Below, piece after piece: positions 23,216 to 35,446 of a DNA stretch of 64,000 bases. Each line of letters begins with the position of its first letter. Within the stretch, counting starts at the first letter, position 1. The stretch is from assembly GCA_033398695.1 (NCBI GenBank), contig CM065806.1, forward strand, positions 47,641,001 to 47,705,000, in the 5' to 3' direction. Origin of the DNA: Orobanche coerulescens. Its lineage: Eukaryota > Streptophyta > Magnoliopsida > Lamiales > Orobanchaceae. Made by a program: the position numbers and the translations under genes. The notes below the pieces were generated by a model. That model was not told the origin of the DNA, did no database searches, and worked only from the letters and a program-made list of their open reading frames with translations.

Positions 23216-24074
23216 ACACGAGGCTTCTTGAAGGTTGGTGACCGCCTTCGGATTGATTACGCTTCGTTGATTTCTTGTTGACAAATGAAGGTTGTTGTTC
23301 AGCACTTTCCTTAGCGGTGGCTCATACGGAAGAGTTCTCTCGATTAATCCGGCCGAGTGGCACAATGATGATTGAGCAATCGCACATGGGTCATCATGGC
23401 CTGCATAAAAGTGAGTGGATCAACCCGAACATCTTTTGATCGAGCCGAGTCCCGGGCACGATTTCCCGACAATGAGTGATTATTCCTCGGGTTTCGGCCC
23501 GCCGCGGCCTCTTCCGTGCATCCTCGATGACTCTCTCCATACTAAAGTAGGAAGGTCGCATAATGATTATATTACCCGCATGATTATCACGTTATGATTA
23601 CGTCATGAGATGATGAAAATGAGTATACATGCTCTAACTTAGTGATTATATGAATGATTGACTGAAGTGACATGAATATCTGATGAAATTCTTGAAATGA
23701 TTATTTTGAATAACTTAACAAGATTTATAATATGATCATCTAGATCGGCAACTGAGTAATGAAACGAATTAAGTGATTAATGAATTAACATGGTCGTCCT
23801 GATCATTAACTGAGTAATGAAATGAATTAAGTGATTAATGAGTTAACATGATCGTCTTAATCATAATAAATGATGATGTTGAGGATTGTGAAATGATGAA
23901 TGATGAATGAATGACTATTGCGAAATTATACCATGGCGTTAGAAATCTTACAGCTTCTTTGATCCGATTGGCTCGGCATTTGCACAGTCACACGTGACGC
24001 GAAAGTCCAATGATACTAGTCGATGACGATGATTTCAAATGAGACATGACTCGGAAGGTAGTATTCAAAACCAC
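23216..24074 (-). other. Decayed gag and leader of element G
   Basis: No usable frame remains. An RG-rich gag start is not recognisable. Two diverged units of about 70 bp containing AACTGAGTAATGAAA(C/T)GAATTAAG lie at 23745-23870. The stretch ends at the primer binding site. Confidence 0.5.
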
Positions 24075-24086
24075 GCTCCGATACCA
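24075..24086 (-). other. Primer binding site of element G
   Basis: On the minus strand it reads TGGTATCGGAGC, three bases after the 5' LTR. It matches the 3' end of plant initiator Met-tRNA except for G in place of A at the eighth position. Confidence 0.8.
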
Positions 24087-24089
24087 ACT

Positions 24090-26684
24090 CGTAACACCCC
24101 AAACTAGGCGGATATTACGGCCGTAGATCCCCAACCGGGACCCACCAGCAAATGAGAATGAATGAATTACGGAAGATAAATGTAGTACCGAACTACATTA
24201 CAACAATAATTACTCCGATGAGGAGTTTAGTTACAACACACCAGACAATACTGAATCGGTGTATTTTATATGAAGATAAAATACACAACACCGAATGAAA
24301 CGGAGTATTCTAATGAAAGTCTCAGCTGGAAAATAAAGGACAATAACATGAATAATCGAAAGATCGGGGCCCCTACTAGTATCACTAGGACTCCTCGACA
24401 TCAACATGCTATTCCCATGCGTTTGCCTTGCCATGACACGAAAAACAAAATCCCCAAACGGGGTCGATTACAAAGAACAACAATCCTCAAGAGTTGAAAA
24501 TACACAATCATGATTATATCCGAAATTATGAAATATCTGTCGAAACATACGCAATCAAACATGCTATATGAATCAACTAACAAGACGGCTCAAAGGAAAT
24601 GGCACCACACTACGCCCGGGATGGAAATGTGTCCGTGCACAAGCCACCAACGAGTATCGATCGAATACACGCGTGGTCTTGTACCTAATCGATCTCACGA
24701 GACAATATGAATTGTGTGCACACCCAATGTGAGGCCACCAACCAACACACGACTATAATGTGCCCGACATGAAAATCCAACACATACCAACGGCACGCCA
24801 AGATGACCGGAATGCCACGATATAACAAAAGTGACATCGAAAATGAATAATGACTCACCGAGATGGAATGGTAATGAAATAATTGACACTCAATGAAAAG
24901 ATTGGAACCGCTGCTCCTTATGACTGAAATGATTAATTGATAACAACAAGTTTTTATACGGTTAATATAATGATGAATGAGTTATGATTATGAATGAACA
25001 ACAACAAAAGGCATGAATATCCTTTTAACCGAGTAAGAATTAACTTACCCAACGCCGGTGACAATTATCCTTCCACGAACAATGTCCTAATTGAGATATC
25101 GGTCGCTCGAACAACCTTGAACAATTCAATTACCAACAATCCGTTCAATATACGAATCAAACACGAATATAACGAACTCAAAACGCCAATACGACTAAAC
25201 CAAGTCCATTGAGGCATTAAATCAAACACGTTGCGTCCGAACTCCGATTGTTTACACTCAAACCTCAATATACCAATATCAAAACCCTCAAGAAAGGTTT
25301 CAAACCCACAAAACATCTTCAATACGATTAATAATCCAAAACGAATATCCAAAAACGTGATTATAACGACAATTAATCGAAAACCCCCAATTTCAACTCG
25401 ATATTCGAAGTGTTCTTGAATAATCCTTCAATAATCCAATGAATCTTTATACAAACTCATAATCATATACATATCCCTTCATATAACATGATTATAACGT
25501 CAAAAACATCATATCTCAACAGAAAATCGAAATCCAAGGTGTTGAAGAATATTACCTTTGAAGATCCAAACACTTCGATCTGATGAAAACGTGTTAAATC
25601 GACTATCCAAGCTTTCCAACGAAATAAGATGATGAAATCCGGATACACAAGTGATTGAGGATGGAAAAAATACCTCTCTCAAGTCTCTCTTTCGGAACAA
25701 GAAGAAGAAGAGGATGAAAATGAGTAAAAATGTCCCGGCCGAGTACTTAAATACTGCCGGAAGTTACGGCCGTAACTCGGCCCTCTTACGGCCGTAACTT
25801 TCCAAGTCAACGGCCTTACGGCCGTAATCGCCAACTCATACGGCCGTAACTCGGCTTCGTCCGAAAGCTCGCCGACAGACTTACGGCCAGAATCGCTCTG
25901 AGTTACGGCGTAACTCCGCCTTCGTCAAAAACACCTGTCGACAGCCTTACGGCCGTATCGCACACCTTACGGCCGTAACTCGGATGATACGGCCGTATCC
26001 GACCAACCTTACGGGCGTAACCCGCCCACGTCAAAATAGCCAGACATCCTTCCTGCAGCGTACGGCCGTATCCGGCCAAGCCTTACGGCCGTACCTGCCT
26101 CGACTTACGGCCGTATGCCGCAACCCTTACGGCCGTAAGTCACCCTTGGTCGACAACACCCGAAATTAACGAACACCACTTACGGCCGTATCTCAACTTC
26201 CTTACGGCCGTAACTCACCTTCGGCCAAAATGCCTGGGCAGCTTGCTGGACCACTTACGGCCGTAACCGGCCAGCCTTACGGCCGTACCCGCTGGACTTA
26301 CGGCCGTATCCCAGAACCTTACGGCCGTAACTCAATGTTGGCCAAGGTGAATTAAATCCGATGATTCCGATTCCTCGATACGGCTGATGAATGATCCGAC
26401 AAATCATACGAATGTGGAAATGAACAAGTCTAACACATGCCAAAAAATGATACTCCAGCACAAGACTACCAATCACGATGATAATGATAATACTCCCGTT
26501 CCGACACTCAAACGGAGATGAAAAGACGATCGGTAACTGGTACACGGTTACAACATGCCAACATTGAACGCAATTGAGTGATTCATGAATGATGAGTGAT
26601 TATTAATGAGTGAGAATTACTGAGTGACAAATACAGACTGATAATTATCGAATGAAAATCACTGAGTTACAACCGGGTATTACA
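24090..26684 (-). repeat. 5' LTR of element G
   Basis: It is the partner of 16887-19489, with the same gene-free contents: array 25757-26330, TATA-like 25744-25754, and donors 25555 and 25048. Differences between the two LTRs concentrate at CAG/CTG words, for example AACTCAGCTTC against AACTCGGCTTC. The LTR edge next to the primer site reads CGTAACACC instead of TGTAACACC. Confidence 0.9.
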
Positions 26685-27077
26685 TATGGCATCACAACGG
26701 TCCATCCAATCGATACCCAAGATTACATCATCTTTAGGTAAATCGACCACAATTAATTTCGACAACCACCCACGGTCATTCATGCGAATCAGACAGTTCT
26801 GCACTTCACGATTGCCAACAATTCTTCTACCATCGGGTAGACCAATTATATAAGGTTCACAATTGGTAACATGATCTAATTGCAAACAACTCAAACAAGA
26901 AGCAGATAAAAAGGAGTGTGAAGCACCAGTATCAAAAAGAACACAGACAGGCTGAGATCGGATCTCGAGAGTACCTGCAATCATGCTGGCTTCGGGATCG
27001 TCAGCCTTCTTCATCTCGTAGACCCTGGGTTTCGCAGCCCCGGTACTAGATTCACCAGCTTGATTTCTACGGCCCAT
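26685..27077 (-). pseudogene. Aspartic protease, N-terminal part (element F)
   Basis: On the minus strand the frame runs through the retropepsin active site LFDTGASHSF (about residue 47) and ILGIDWMDRCDA, the conserved end strand of gypsy proteases. It is then cut by the LTR of element G; the last residues of the apparent frame come from that LTR. The remainder lies at 16612-16886. This enzyme would cleave the Gag-Pol polyprotein in the particle. Confidence 0.88.
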
Positions 27078-27631
27078 TTCTCTGTTTGCCCCGGTAGTCT
27101 GATAAGAAGTGGACGGAGGTACACGGTCCTGGACGGAAGACTGAACGGGAGCATGAGGTGCTTCTGGAGTACGTCTTGGTCCACTCCTACAATAACGAGC
27201 ACGATGTCATTCTTCCCACAAGTATGGCATGCAACGGCTGGCCTTGGGCATTTTGAATTGATGTGCCCATGGTCTCCACAATTATAGCACACAACAGATA
27301 GGCTGACCGCTCGAGGTTGCGATCCGGTTGGATTCGACGCCATGGGTTGCCGTTCAGAAGGATTTGGCACTGGTTGGGGCCTCTTGAATGTTCCCGGTTC
27401 TTTGTGCATGCAGTTGCGGTTCCTGAATTTCTTGTTGTTGGACTGCGGTTACTTCTTGGAAATTTCTTTCACGGTCAGTTCGTACTCCAGAGCTTTCTCG
27501 ATGAACTCCGGTAGGGTCGCACAGTGATGGTTCAACAGCTGCATTCTCATTTGGGGTTTAAGCCTTTTGAGAAAGAATTTGATCTTATCAGCCTCCGTTC
27601 GGACAATCGTCGTGGCAAAAGGAAGAAGTGC
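27078..27631 (-). pseudogene. Gag C-terminal half with zinc knuckle (element F)
   Basis: Continuing gag on the minus strand: an intact CCHC knuckle CYNCGDHGHINSKC, then a second knuckle that begins CHTCGK and loses frame. The frame upstream (FLKRLKPQMRMQLL, PEFIEKALEYEL) is open between an in-frame TAG at 27632-27634 and an in-frame TAA near 27452. Both stand where a Gln codon would fit. Gag coats the RNA genome; the knuckles bind RNA. Confidence 0.82.
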
Positions 27632-28272
27632 CTAGAATTTCTCGGCAATAGATAGTACGTCATCATCTTCGGACGGGTCTGGATTCAGCAATTCTGATAG
27701 TTTGGCCTCGCGGAGAGGACCCGGATAGTAACGGTCTAGCATGAGATTCTTAAATTCCTCCCAAGTACATACGCCATCAGCTGGCCTCACCGAATGCCAC
27801 CAAGTGTGGGCACCCTTGCCGAGGTAGTAAGCTGCTACTGAGACGCGATTCTCTGCTGGACAGTCTACCATATCGAACAATTTCTCGAAGTGTTCAATCC
27901 AATGCATGATATCAGCAGGCTCAGAGGAACCTTCAAAAATTGGGGGTCGCTGGCGAGAGATGTCGCTGATGATCCGACTCACCGGTCCGCCATGTACAGG
28001 AGGTGGCCCCTGATGCTGGTCGGTAGCAGCTCTCTGCATAGTTTCCATTAACTGACACATTTGGGTCATCTGATCCATCATGCCCTACATCACAGCGTAA
28101 GGATCGACACGAGCATCCTCGCGTCCAGTGTGGTGCGATTGGTCCCTAGAAGGCGAATCACTGCCTGCGGAACTATGCTCTGCATTCGCACGCCTGTTGG
28201 CTCGTGGTATCGGGATTCGGCCCCTTCGCGGCCTCGTCCCCCTCTGCCACGGCCTCTCAAATTTCTTTCCAT
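27632..28272 (-). pseudogene. Gag N-terminal half (element F)
   Basis: The start at 28272 gives an RG-rich N-terminus (RGRGRGGRGREG), as in element H (35447). The frame shifts before 28130. It then runs from 28081 through the retrotransposon Gag domain (FEGSSEPADIMHWIEHFEKLF, in pieces; VSVAAYYLGKGAHTWW; WEEFKNLMLDRYYP). An in-frame TAG at 28085-28087 replaces a likely Gln codon, and the frame ends at TAG 27632. It is a typical chromovirus gag with several disabling changes. Confidence 0.85.
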
Positions 28273-28705
28273 ACTGAAAGAATCAATTCGTAAAGATAAT
28301 CATAAGTACATTTCATGATACCAATCAGAATTCATGCTAAGTTAATAGCAACAAGAAATTACATATTCAAGAAAACAGTTCGTAATGAATTATCGACTCT
28401 ACGAGGGTCACACAGAATATCATATCGACGTTGAGTCGAACAATTTCAATCATATAATCAATCCAGAATTTTCTTCGATTTATCAATCAGATAATTCCTG
28501 CCAAAAATCCTTAAAATGCCAAGATCAACAAAGAGATCCATTCTGATATCAATATCATGCCAGTAATTAAATCATGGCTCATAAAGTACGTACCGCATTT
28601 GGCTCGTTGGATCAGGCGCTTGCACAGGTCACACATGACATGAAGGTCTCTTGATACTAGTTCAATACACAAAGACTCAAAAGAAAAAAAAAAGAAAAAC
28701 GACAT
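28273..28705 (-). other. Untranslated leader of element F
   Basis: It lies between the primer site and the gag start. No gene is present. It contains an A-rich run near 28681-28700. Confidence 0.6.
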
Positions 28706-28718
28706 CTCTCCGATACCA
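28706..28718 (-). other. Primer binding site of element F
   Basis: The minus strand reads TGGTATCGGAGAG, five bases after the 5' LTR. It is initiator Met-tRNA type with the same CGG variant as every other element in the window. Confidence 0.8.
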
Positions 28719-28723
28719 TTTTC

Positions 28724-31517
28724 TGTAACACCCCAATAAGGCGGCCATTACAGTGCCGTGGACCCCACACTGGGACCCACCAGGCGATACCCAAAATACA
28801 GATTAAATACACAATACATGTGATACCGAACCACAATACATAGTACTTACTCCGATTAGGAGTTCACAGTAGTATGGCCAACGGCCTTATTATACAAAGG
28901 ATCCAAAATACAAGTATAACCCATATGGAGATGGAATATACTTTAAATAAGAATACAGTTGTCCAAAATTAAAATAAAGCGGAAAGATAACATTACACGA
29001 TTCAAACATGACCGGACAAAAAAAGACTTGGGCCCCCCGAACTAGTATCCTTCGAACCCTTCACCATCACCATGATCTTCCCGTGCTTTGCCTTTTCCTC
29101 GACCTAAAATACAACACAAGTATTTCGCCCAACACAGGGTCAGATATACATGATAAATGGTTTCTCAAGATATTATACAATTCACATATATAAGACTTCA
29201 AGGAAAACAACCCGACTAACGAACATACCCCTCGGGCGTATGAACGCTTAGTCACAAAACGTCGAACACATCCAAATATATAAACGGACTATGAACGACT
29301 AATATAGTACGGCTCAAGATGGACATCACAGTACGCCCGATCCGGAAATGTGTCAGTGCACATGTCCACCCCGTATACGGAATCCAGGATATACGTGGGA
29401 CAATGTACCTAATTAGCCTCACGAACTACGTCTCGTGTGTACAGTCCAATATGGAAACATCCACGCATGACTATGTGCCTGGCTAAAAATCCTACACAAT
29501 AACCAATCGTAATGCAGATATGATTCCGGATATGTCACGATACAACATGACAACGAATTCAATAAATCACATATCCGATTAAAGATCAAGAACTCACCCA
29601 AACGACAATAAGAATCAATGGCATCAATGGTTCAAAATGACGAACTTGGGAATGCAATCCCACGATGAAAACGGGACATCATCAAAAATATTATCAATTC
29701 ACGGATCACAATTTCATAAGTGTTTCATATACACGAAACGCATAATCATCACAAGAATCCAAACATCATTATAACCAAGCAAGATAACTTGCCTCAATAC
29801 GGAGACGAGAATAGTCCTTCCTTGTCGAACGAACGAACGGTCCTCGACTTAATATCGGTTACTCGAACAATCAACCTTGTAAGGGATACAATCCATTCAA
29901 TAACACATTCTCATAACTATCGATGCTAGTTCAACGAATCGATATCCTAAATTCAATTCACTTAGTTCGACTATCTTTGTATTAATTCCATTTCAAAGTT
30001 TCATACTAACTTCAATTTATTATCATTTTCGATTACCATCCAAGGTGTTCTCGATTATTCATGTGGTTCAAACGAATGAGCATTTATCACGGACAATCCT
30101 CAAGGAGAACTTGCTAAAATGGATATGCCGATAAAATTTCTTAAAATCAACATCAATATTTTGAAAGATATAATATGAACAACTACGTTCATAAAACATT
30201 GATTAAAACGAAGGTTACTCGGTGATTATGATTGCTCAACGAATCATGAGTTTGTAAAATTAATACTATGTTCATCGATTATGAGTTCATCAAGTTAGTT
30301 AAGTGATATAGTTGAGTTATTCATCAAAAGATCATTACGAAATCATCATCAAGGTGAATTAACATCTCTGAACTATAATCTTATGTTGATGTAATCCAAG
30401 GTTCAACCAATTCTAATGAGGAACCTAAGTTCATCTAGTTCAATATCCCTCTAAACATGATAGTTGATTCAATATAATGATAAAAATTCTACACATTAAC
30501 CTATCTAAAATGAAATTAATGATTATTATCATCTTAGTAATGTTAATAGTTCAGCAAGAAGAGTGAGTATCTATTATCCATGATTACTACCATCATCAAG
30601 AATTCATTATATCAAACCCTTGTTCTCGATATTCATCATTATGTTGTTGAAAAAACTTAACTACAACCATGTTTATCTTGATTGATTTAACATTAGGTGG
30701 AGTATATATTATCACTAATATTATAACTACAAAATTATAGAGTGAATTCGTATAACATACCTTCAGAAATGAAGAACACTACACCAAAATCACAAGAACA
30801 CACTCTAAGCTTCAAGAATGACTCCAAACTTCCAATCAACAAGCTCCATACCAAGACGTTTAGCTCAAACACAAGTTGAAAGAAGGTAAAAGTGATCTAG
30901 GGAGGCAGGCGGATGTTTATACTGGAGAAATATCGAAGTTGGACGTGCAAAATGAAAGACACAAGTTGTCTTTTTATAACAGCACAGTTCGTTACGTACG
31001 TTATACACCAAAGGATAACATACGTTAGCATCTTTACGTACGCTACACCAAAAGTGTTACGTACGTAAGCTAATTCCAGAGGCTACTGGGCTAAAATACG
31101 AACATCATTACGTACGTTATGGCTTGAAGCTTTACATACGTAATGTAGGTCAACTAGGTTGCCTCCAAAAGATCAGATATTCGAATCACGCCCGACCCCA
31201 CACGCCGAAAGTTGAGATCGGATACGCCTACAAGTATTACGTACGTAAAAGGCACCTCCTTACGTACGTAATTCTCACATAATAGCATACGTTAAGCAAA
31301 AGGGTTAGCGTACGTTAAGAGCAGAATTACTAGCCCAAAAATGCACTTATCTATACAACGCTGAAAATTCAATCATAATGCGAGTGATAGTTATTATTAA
31401 GTCTATTATGATATATTCCAACTTCAATAAACATTAAACAAATGCAACAAGACTACAACAGTATTGAATTATCCGAAATAATACAACAGTAAGCAAGAAT
31501 TTCCGTCGGATATTACA
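28724..31517 (-). repeat. 5' LTR of element F
   Basis: It starts at 31517 (TGTAATATCCGACGG on the minus strand) and ends TGTTACA at 28724. Contents are the palindrome array 30985-31320, TATA box 30968-30980, donors 30760 and 29792, and terminal hairpins near 28728-28790. A few palindrome cores differ from the 3' LTR by one base (ACATACGT against ACGTACGT). Confidence 0.9.
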
Positions 31518-31810
31518 TATATATATAGGGAAATGGATCATATGAGATTGAGATTCATTTTGAAAAATAAGAATACAGTTCAGTCCATTAATTGCATGTG
31601 ATGGATGGTTCGGATTGTGTTAATATTTGTATTATTTCTTATTAATGACTGATTCCTCATTTGGTAAATTGATCATTAATATATGAAAATAATATTTTCC
31701 TCATTTCATTTATTTTTAATCTGGATAATTATAGTTGAATCAATGGTATGTATGTATTCTTATTTCTTAATTAAAAATCTATTCTCACCAGAACCCATAT
31801 ATATATATAT
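31518..31810. mobile_element. (TA)n-bounded element M2, copy 1
   Basis: After (TA)n the left end has GGATCATATGAGATT. The right end is TTCTTATTTCTTAA, then ATTCTCACCAGAACCC, then (TA)n. The same two ends occur in the element at 38049-38320. AAAAATAAGAATACAG near the left is inverted relative to GTATTCTTATTTCTT at the right. It is non-coding. Confidence 0.6.
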
Positions 31811-33351
31811 ATTCAGGTAGGAAAGCTTTTTTCCGTAAGAAATAAGAATGATTTCGGGCCTTTGATCTTTGGTGATCAATGGCTGCGATTTGTGCACGTT
31901 GTGCTAAAAATTTAGCCTAAGCGTTCTACGCGAAATATTTTTGTAGGAATATTTTTGTAATTATACAGATTGCATGTTTAGTACTTCCTACAATCATGGG
32001 ATTTCATATCTCACTTTCTTTTCTCTTCCCAACGTGTAAGCGGAAAGTTTGACGTGATTTTTTTCTCTTTCCTTCATCTCTTCGTTCATCATATAGATTC
32101 CCTAAGTTCATACAGCTAATCCACCGTTCAAGAATTTCAGCCGCCGCCGCTTCTCTTCTAGGGCACTCGACGGCTGCTGAAATAGGTGAAGCCGCCACTG
32201 TAGTAGGGCACCCCATTGCAGCCCCTCCTCTATGCCTACTAAATGTTGTTGTTCAACTATGGAAGACGCAATATGAGGTGCTAGATCCGGTTATGCTTGA
32301 TGCAATAAAATTTCAGTGCACATGTCGGAAACAAATTCAAATAGTTACTTTCCATTTATTTTTCATTTGATATAGTGGGGAGAGGGGCATTGACGAATTG
32401 TTTATAGAGAATACGAGTTAGGGAACTGCTACCCTGATGTATTTGTTTTCAGCACCTTTATGTGATGGTTTCTGCACATATTGAAGAACATTTAGCACCT
32501 TTGATAATATTATTTTGATAATTATTGTGATGTGATTTGTGTGATTGTTTAGCACTTAAATCTGTAAAATTTTGCATTGTTAGTACATTGTTTTCTGTTA
32601 ATGTTTTAATAGTAGAGACTAGCACTAAATGTTATTTATGTTACACATTTAATAGGTAATACTAGCATATATGGTATGTAATGCTTGCATAGCAGTTTAT
32701 GGGATTTACACATGCAGTGATTGTATATACCATCTTTATACCTCTTTTATTTATGCTTATTGTATTTATTGTATTTTTTAGTAAATGACGCGCAAATCAT
32801 TTTGTACCTATACTTGAAAACGAGTTTGATTATTTATCTTCCAAAAAAATAAAGCACAACACATTGTATCAAAATTGACTGCATTGTACATAATAAAGCA
32901 TAACAAAAAAAATCACATAATTGGAACATAACCAGAACCGCACTCTGTTTTCCAATTTGCAGCACACACAAAATAAATGGTTAGCACAACAGTTCCGATT
33001 TTTAAAAATACAAATCAAATAGAAAAAAAAGATAATGTTAGTTTTAAAAAAATAAAAATAAATACACCAAAATATAAAATATTTGAACGACTAAAAGATA
33101 TGAAATCCCATAAAAATAAATATTAACCTAAAATATGAAATCCCATGAATATAGGAACTTCCCATGATTGTAGGAACTTCCCATAAGTGAAATTAGTCAA
33201 ATTACAATGGTACCCACAATAATTAAATTCGTTAGCACTCCTAGTTTCCCATGTTAGCACACCAGAACGAAATCTGTGCCATTAATCTCCAAGGATCAAT
33301 GGCTTACAATCATTCCTATTTTTTACACTTATACCATTTCACCCCATAACC
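31811..33351. mobile_element. (TA)n-bounded element related to M1, split by element H
   Basis: The left end is CAGGTAGGAAAGC with GTAAGAAATAAGAATG; the right end is CATTCCTATTTTTTAC and CACCCCATAACC, then element H. The (TA)n right border follows at 35962-36005 beyond H. TAGCAC (complement GTGCTA) words recur, as in M1. A GC-rich block at 32090-32280 (GCCGCCGCCGC) differs from the AT-rich rest and may be captured host sequence; its minus-strand frame is too short to identify. Confidence 0.55.
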
Positions 33352-35208
33352 TGTAATATCCGCATTTTTCTTTTCTTGGTACTCTCATTTTTGGTGTATT
33401 TTTCGTTTTTAGCGACTCGCTTGTAACCGCATTGATATTTTGAGAATAGTTAATACTGGACTTTTTGCCATACGATTCTCGTAATTGTTGTTCGGAACCG
33501 CCGTTTTGGGGTTGCCGTGGATCCATCCTATGCTATCATGAGTGTTGTGATCTTTCGTTTGATGTTTCGTCTGTGTTTTGGTGTTTTGGAACCGTCGTTA
33601 TCATATCCCTAGCGCGCGCTATCATCGTTGTATAGCGCACGCTAAGCATCATTAGTAGCGCACGCTATGTTTGCTTCGTAGCGTGTGCTAGCGAGTCGAG
33701 TCTGGCACTGGCAGTGAGTTTGGTTCTGGTCTTTGCTCTCTGGACAGACAGATTAACGCACGCTAAGGTTTTGTTTTAGCGTACGCTATTGTTGAGACCT
33801 AGTGCACGCTGAGTATCCGGGTAGCGTGCGCTACTTCGGCAGTCTAGTACTGGGCAGTTTGTTTCTGGACTCGGCCTGGTACCCAGGTAGCGCACGCTAT
33901 GGCCCGATAGCACGCGCTATCGAGAGGCTGTTAGCGCATGCTATACTTGTGTAGCGCACGCTAACGGTCCAGAACCATAGGTTCTGGAGTGGATTATAGC
34001 TGGGTAGCGCATGCTAACCTTAAGCGTTAGCGCATGCTAAATCTCCCTGGCTATAAAAACCATGGAGTTGACCCAGATTAATCAATTTTCCTCCTCTCTT
34101 TTCCTCTCCGATCATTTGGCGATTTCTGGGCGAATCTTGAGCGATTTGAAGTCTTGTAACTTCAAACTATCTTCTTTCTTGAGATCTTGGTGAAGATTAA
34201 CAACATCAACACCTATTCTTCATCCTAAATCCAAGGTAATCTCCTAGAACCCTATATTTTGGGAAATTTGGGGATTTTTGAGTTTTTGTCCGATTTGTTC
34301 CGTATTGTTGATTAATCCAGATGAATAGGATTAATCTTGTTGGTGTTCTTGTTTCCCTACGAATTCATGGTGTATTTTGTGGTTTTTGCGTAATCGAGAG
34401 GGTTTGGTTGCGATCTGCCCTCGTTGTTGTTTTTGTACGAATACACATGAATCGTAGGCGGGTTTTCGGGTGTATTCCATTTATGTAATCGTTTAGAAGT
34501 GGTTGTGATTATATTCTTCGAATCATTAGGTTTGGTTTCGTCGGTTCCTAGCGGTCGTGTTTGATTCCTTCCGTTCGAGTCTTCATCAATTACTCAAGGC
34601 AAGTATTTTTGGAAACCTTTATGCTTAACATGAAATGGTAATGTATATTGTGTGTGCTTTGCTCACCTTGGGAGGGTCCGACGGGGCCTCGAGGGAATCT
34701 ATGACTTCACTCTGGATTCACGAGTTTGATTCGCTAGCCAGCTCGGGATGGTCCTTAGAGGCCTCAAGTGGGACCAGTGGCTTCACCCCGATCCTAGGCG
34801 ATGCCTGTGCGTGATTTGTTTTATGATATGGCCAGCTCGGGAGGGTCCTTAGAGCCTCGAGTGGGACGAGTGGCTTCACCCCAGTCCTAGGCAAATTGAT
34901 GATTGACTGTTTGTTTCCGGAAAAGACATGTCTGGTTTTTGGTTTTGAAATGAATTTGGTGCATTGTAATAAACTTATAGATTGTACTCGCGAGTACTTA
35001 GGCTTTTCCCTTTGGATTGTGGTTTGTATTCGTTGAAGTTATTTATGTTTGTCGGTGTTGATTATTTCGCCGGTTATACCAGGTGTGTTATTTGATTTTC
35101 ATTTGGATGATGTGTGTTTTTACTGTGGTAATTCTTGTCTAGCCTGATGGGTCCTATGTAGGGGTCCACAGCACTGTAATATCCCTAGAATATCTCGGGG
35201 GTGTTACA
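33352..35208 (+). repeat. 5' LTR of element H
   Basis: It begins TGTAATATCCGC and ends CGGGGGTGTTACA; 1857 bp. It contains the palindrome array, TATA box CTATAAAAAC (34051-34060), donor-like sites 34236 and 34599, three diverged repeats at 34666-34890 (first with TCCGACGGGG, later with GGTCCTTAGAG and CCTCGAGTGGGAC), and terminal hairpins from 35146. No gene. Confidence 0.85.
33608..34042. promoter_or_regulatory. Palindrome array (TAGCGCACGCTA type) of LTR H
   Basis: About fourteen copies of TAGCGCACGCTA and variants (TAGCGCATGCTA, TAGCGTGCGCTA) occur in 435 bp, ending about 10 bp before the TATA box. Several show single C/T or G/A changes within the CpG dinucleotides. Confidence 0.8.
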
Positions 35209-35213
35209 GAAAA

Positions 35214-35226
35214 TGGTATCGGAGAG
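35214..35226 (+). other. Primer binding site of element H
   Basis: TGGTATCGGAGAG, five bases after the LTR; identical to the site of element F. Confidence 0.8.
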
Positions 35227-35446
35227 CTAGGTTTATAGATACCTAGGCCTGTCGGTTATTTGGGTCTAGTTGAGTTTTATTTTGCACATTGTCACACTGC
35301 TGCCAGCATCTCGGTACTTCCAGTTCGCGTAAGTTTTCCTTACTCGATCCCTTGTTGTCTCATACCGTATTTCTGTTTCTTGAACTGTGGTTGTTTTTCC
35401 TCTCTTACTTATCATCGAGTTGCTTTTTCTACCTTTTAACACCAAT

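Larger units (their letters stand above)
16887..26684 (-). mobile_element. Element G: second Tekay-like Ty3/gypsy element nested in F
   Basis: LTRs are 16887-19489 (3') and 24090-26684 (5'), about 2.6 kb each and near-identical. The primer site is at 24075-24086 and the polypurine tract at 19492-19510. The internal region is only 4.6 kb and every domain is shifted or partly deleted (notably the RT/RNase H junction near 21270). It lies in the same orientation as F. Near-identical LTRs with a ruined internal region suggest mobilisation in trans of an already defective copy, or heavy sequence error in this part of the assembly. Confidence 0.9.
10972..31517 (-). mobile_element. Element F: Ty3/gypsy chromovirus, Tekay-like, nearly complete
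   Basis: The LTRs are 10972-13762 (3') and 28724-31517 (5'), about 2.79 kb each. The primer binding site is at 28706-28718 and the polypurine tract at 13765-13780. The polyprotein order on the minus strand is gag, zinc knuckle, protease, RT, RNase H, integrase, chromodomain. Without the 9.8-kb insertion G (16887-26684) it is about 10.7 kb with a 5.2-kb internal region, a normal size for Tekay-clade elements. It is inserted in a (TA)n run, so its target duplication cannot be told from the microsatellite. The base at its 3' LTR edge reads AGTAACACC instead of TGTAACACC. Several frameshifts and stop codons make it non-functional as written. Confidence 0.9.

Noticed and set aside
32004..32216. 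Possible gene fragment in the GC-rich block of the (TA)n-bounded element
   Set aside because: Too short, no recognisable domain or splice context; kept only as a remark about possible capture.
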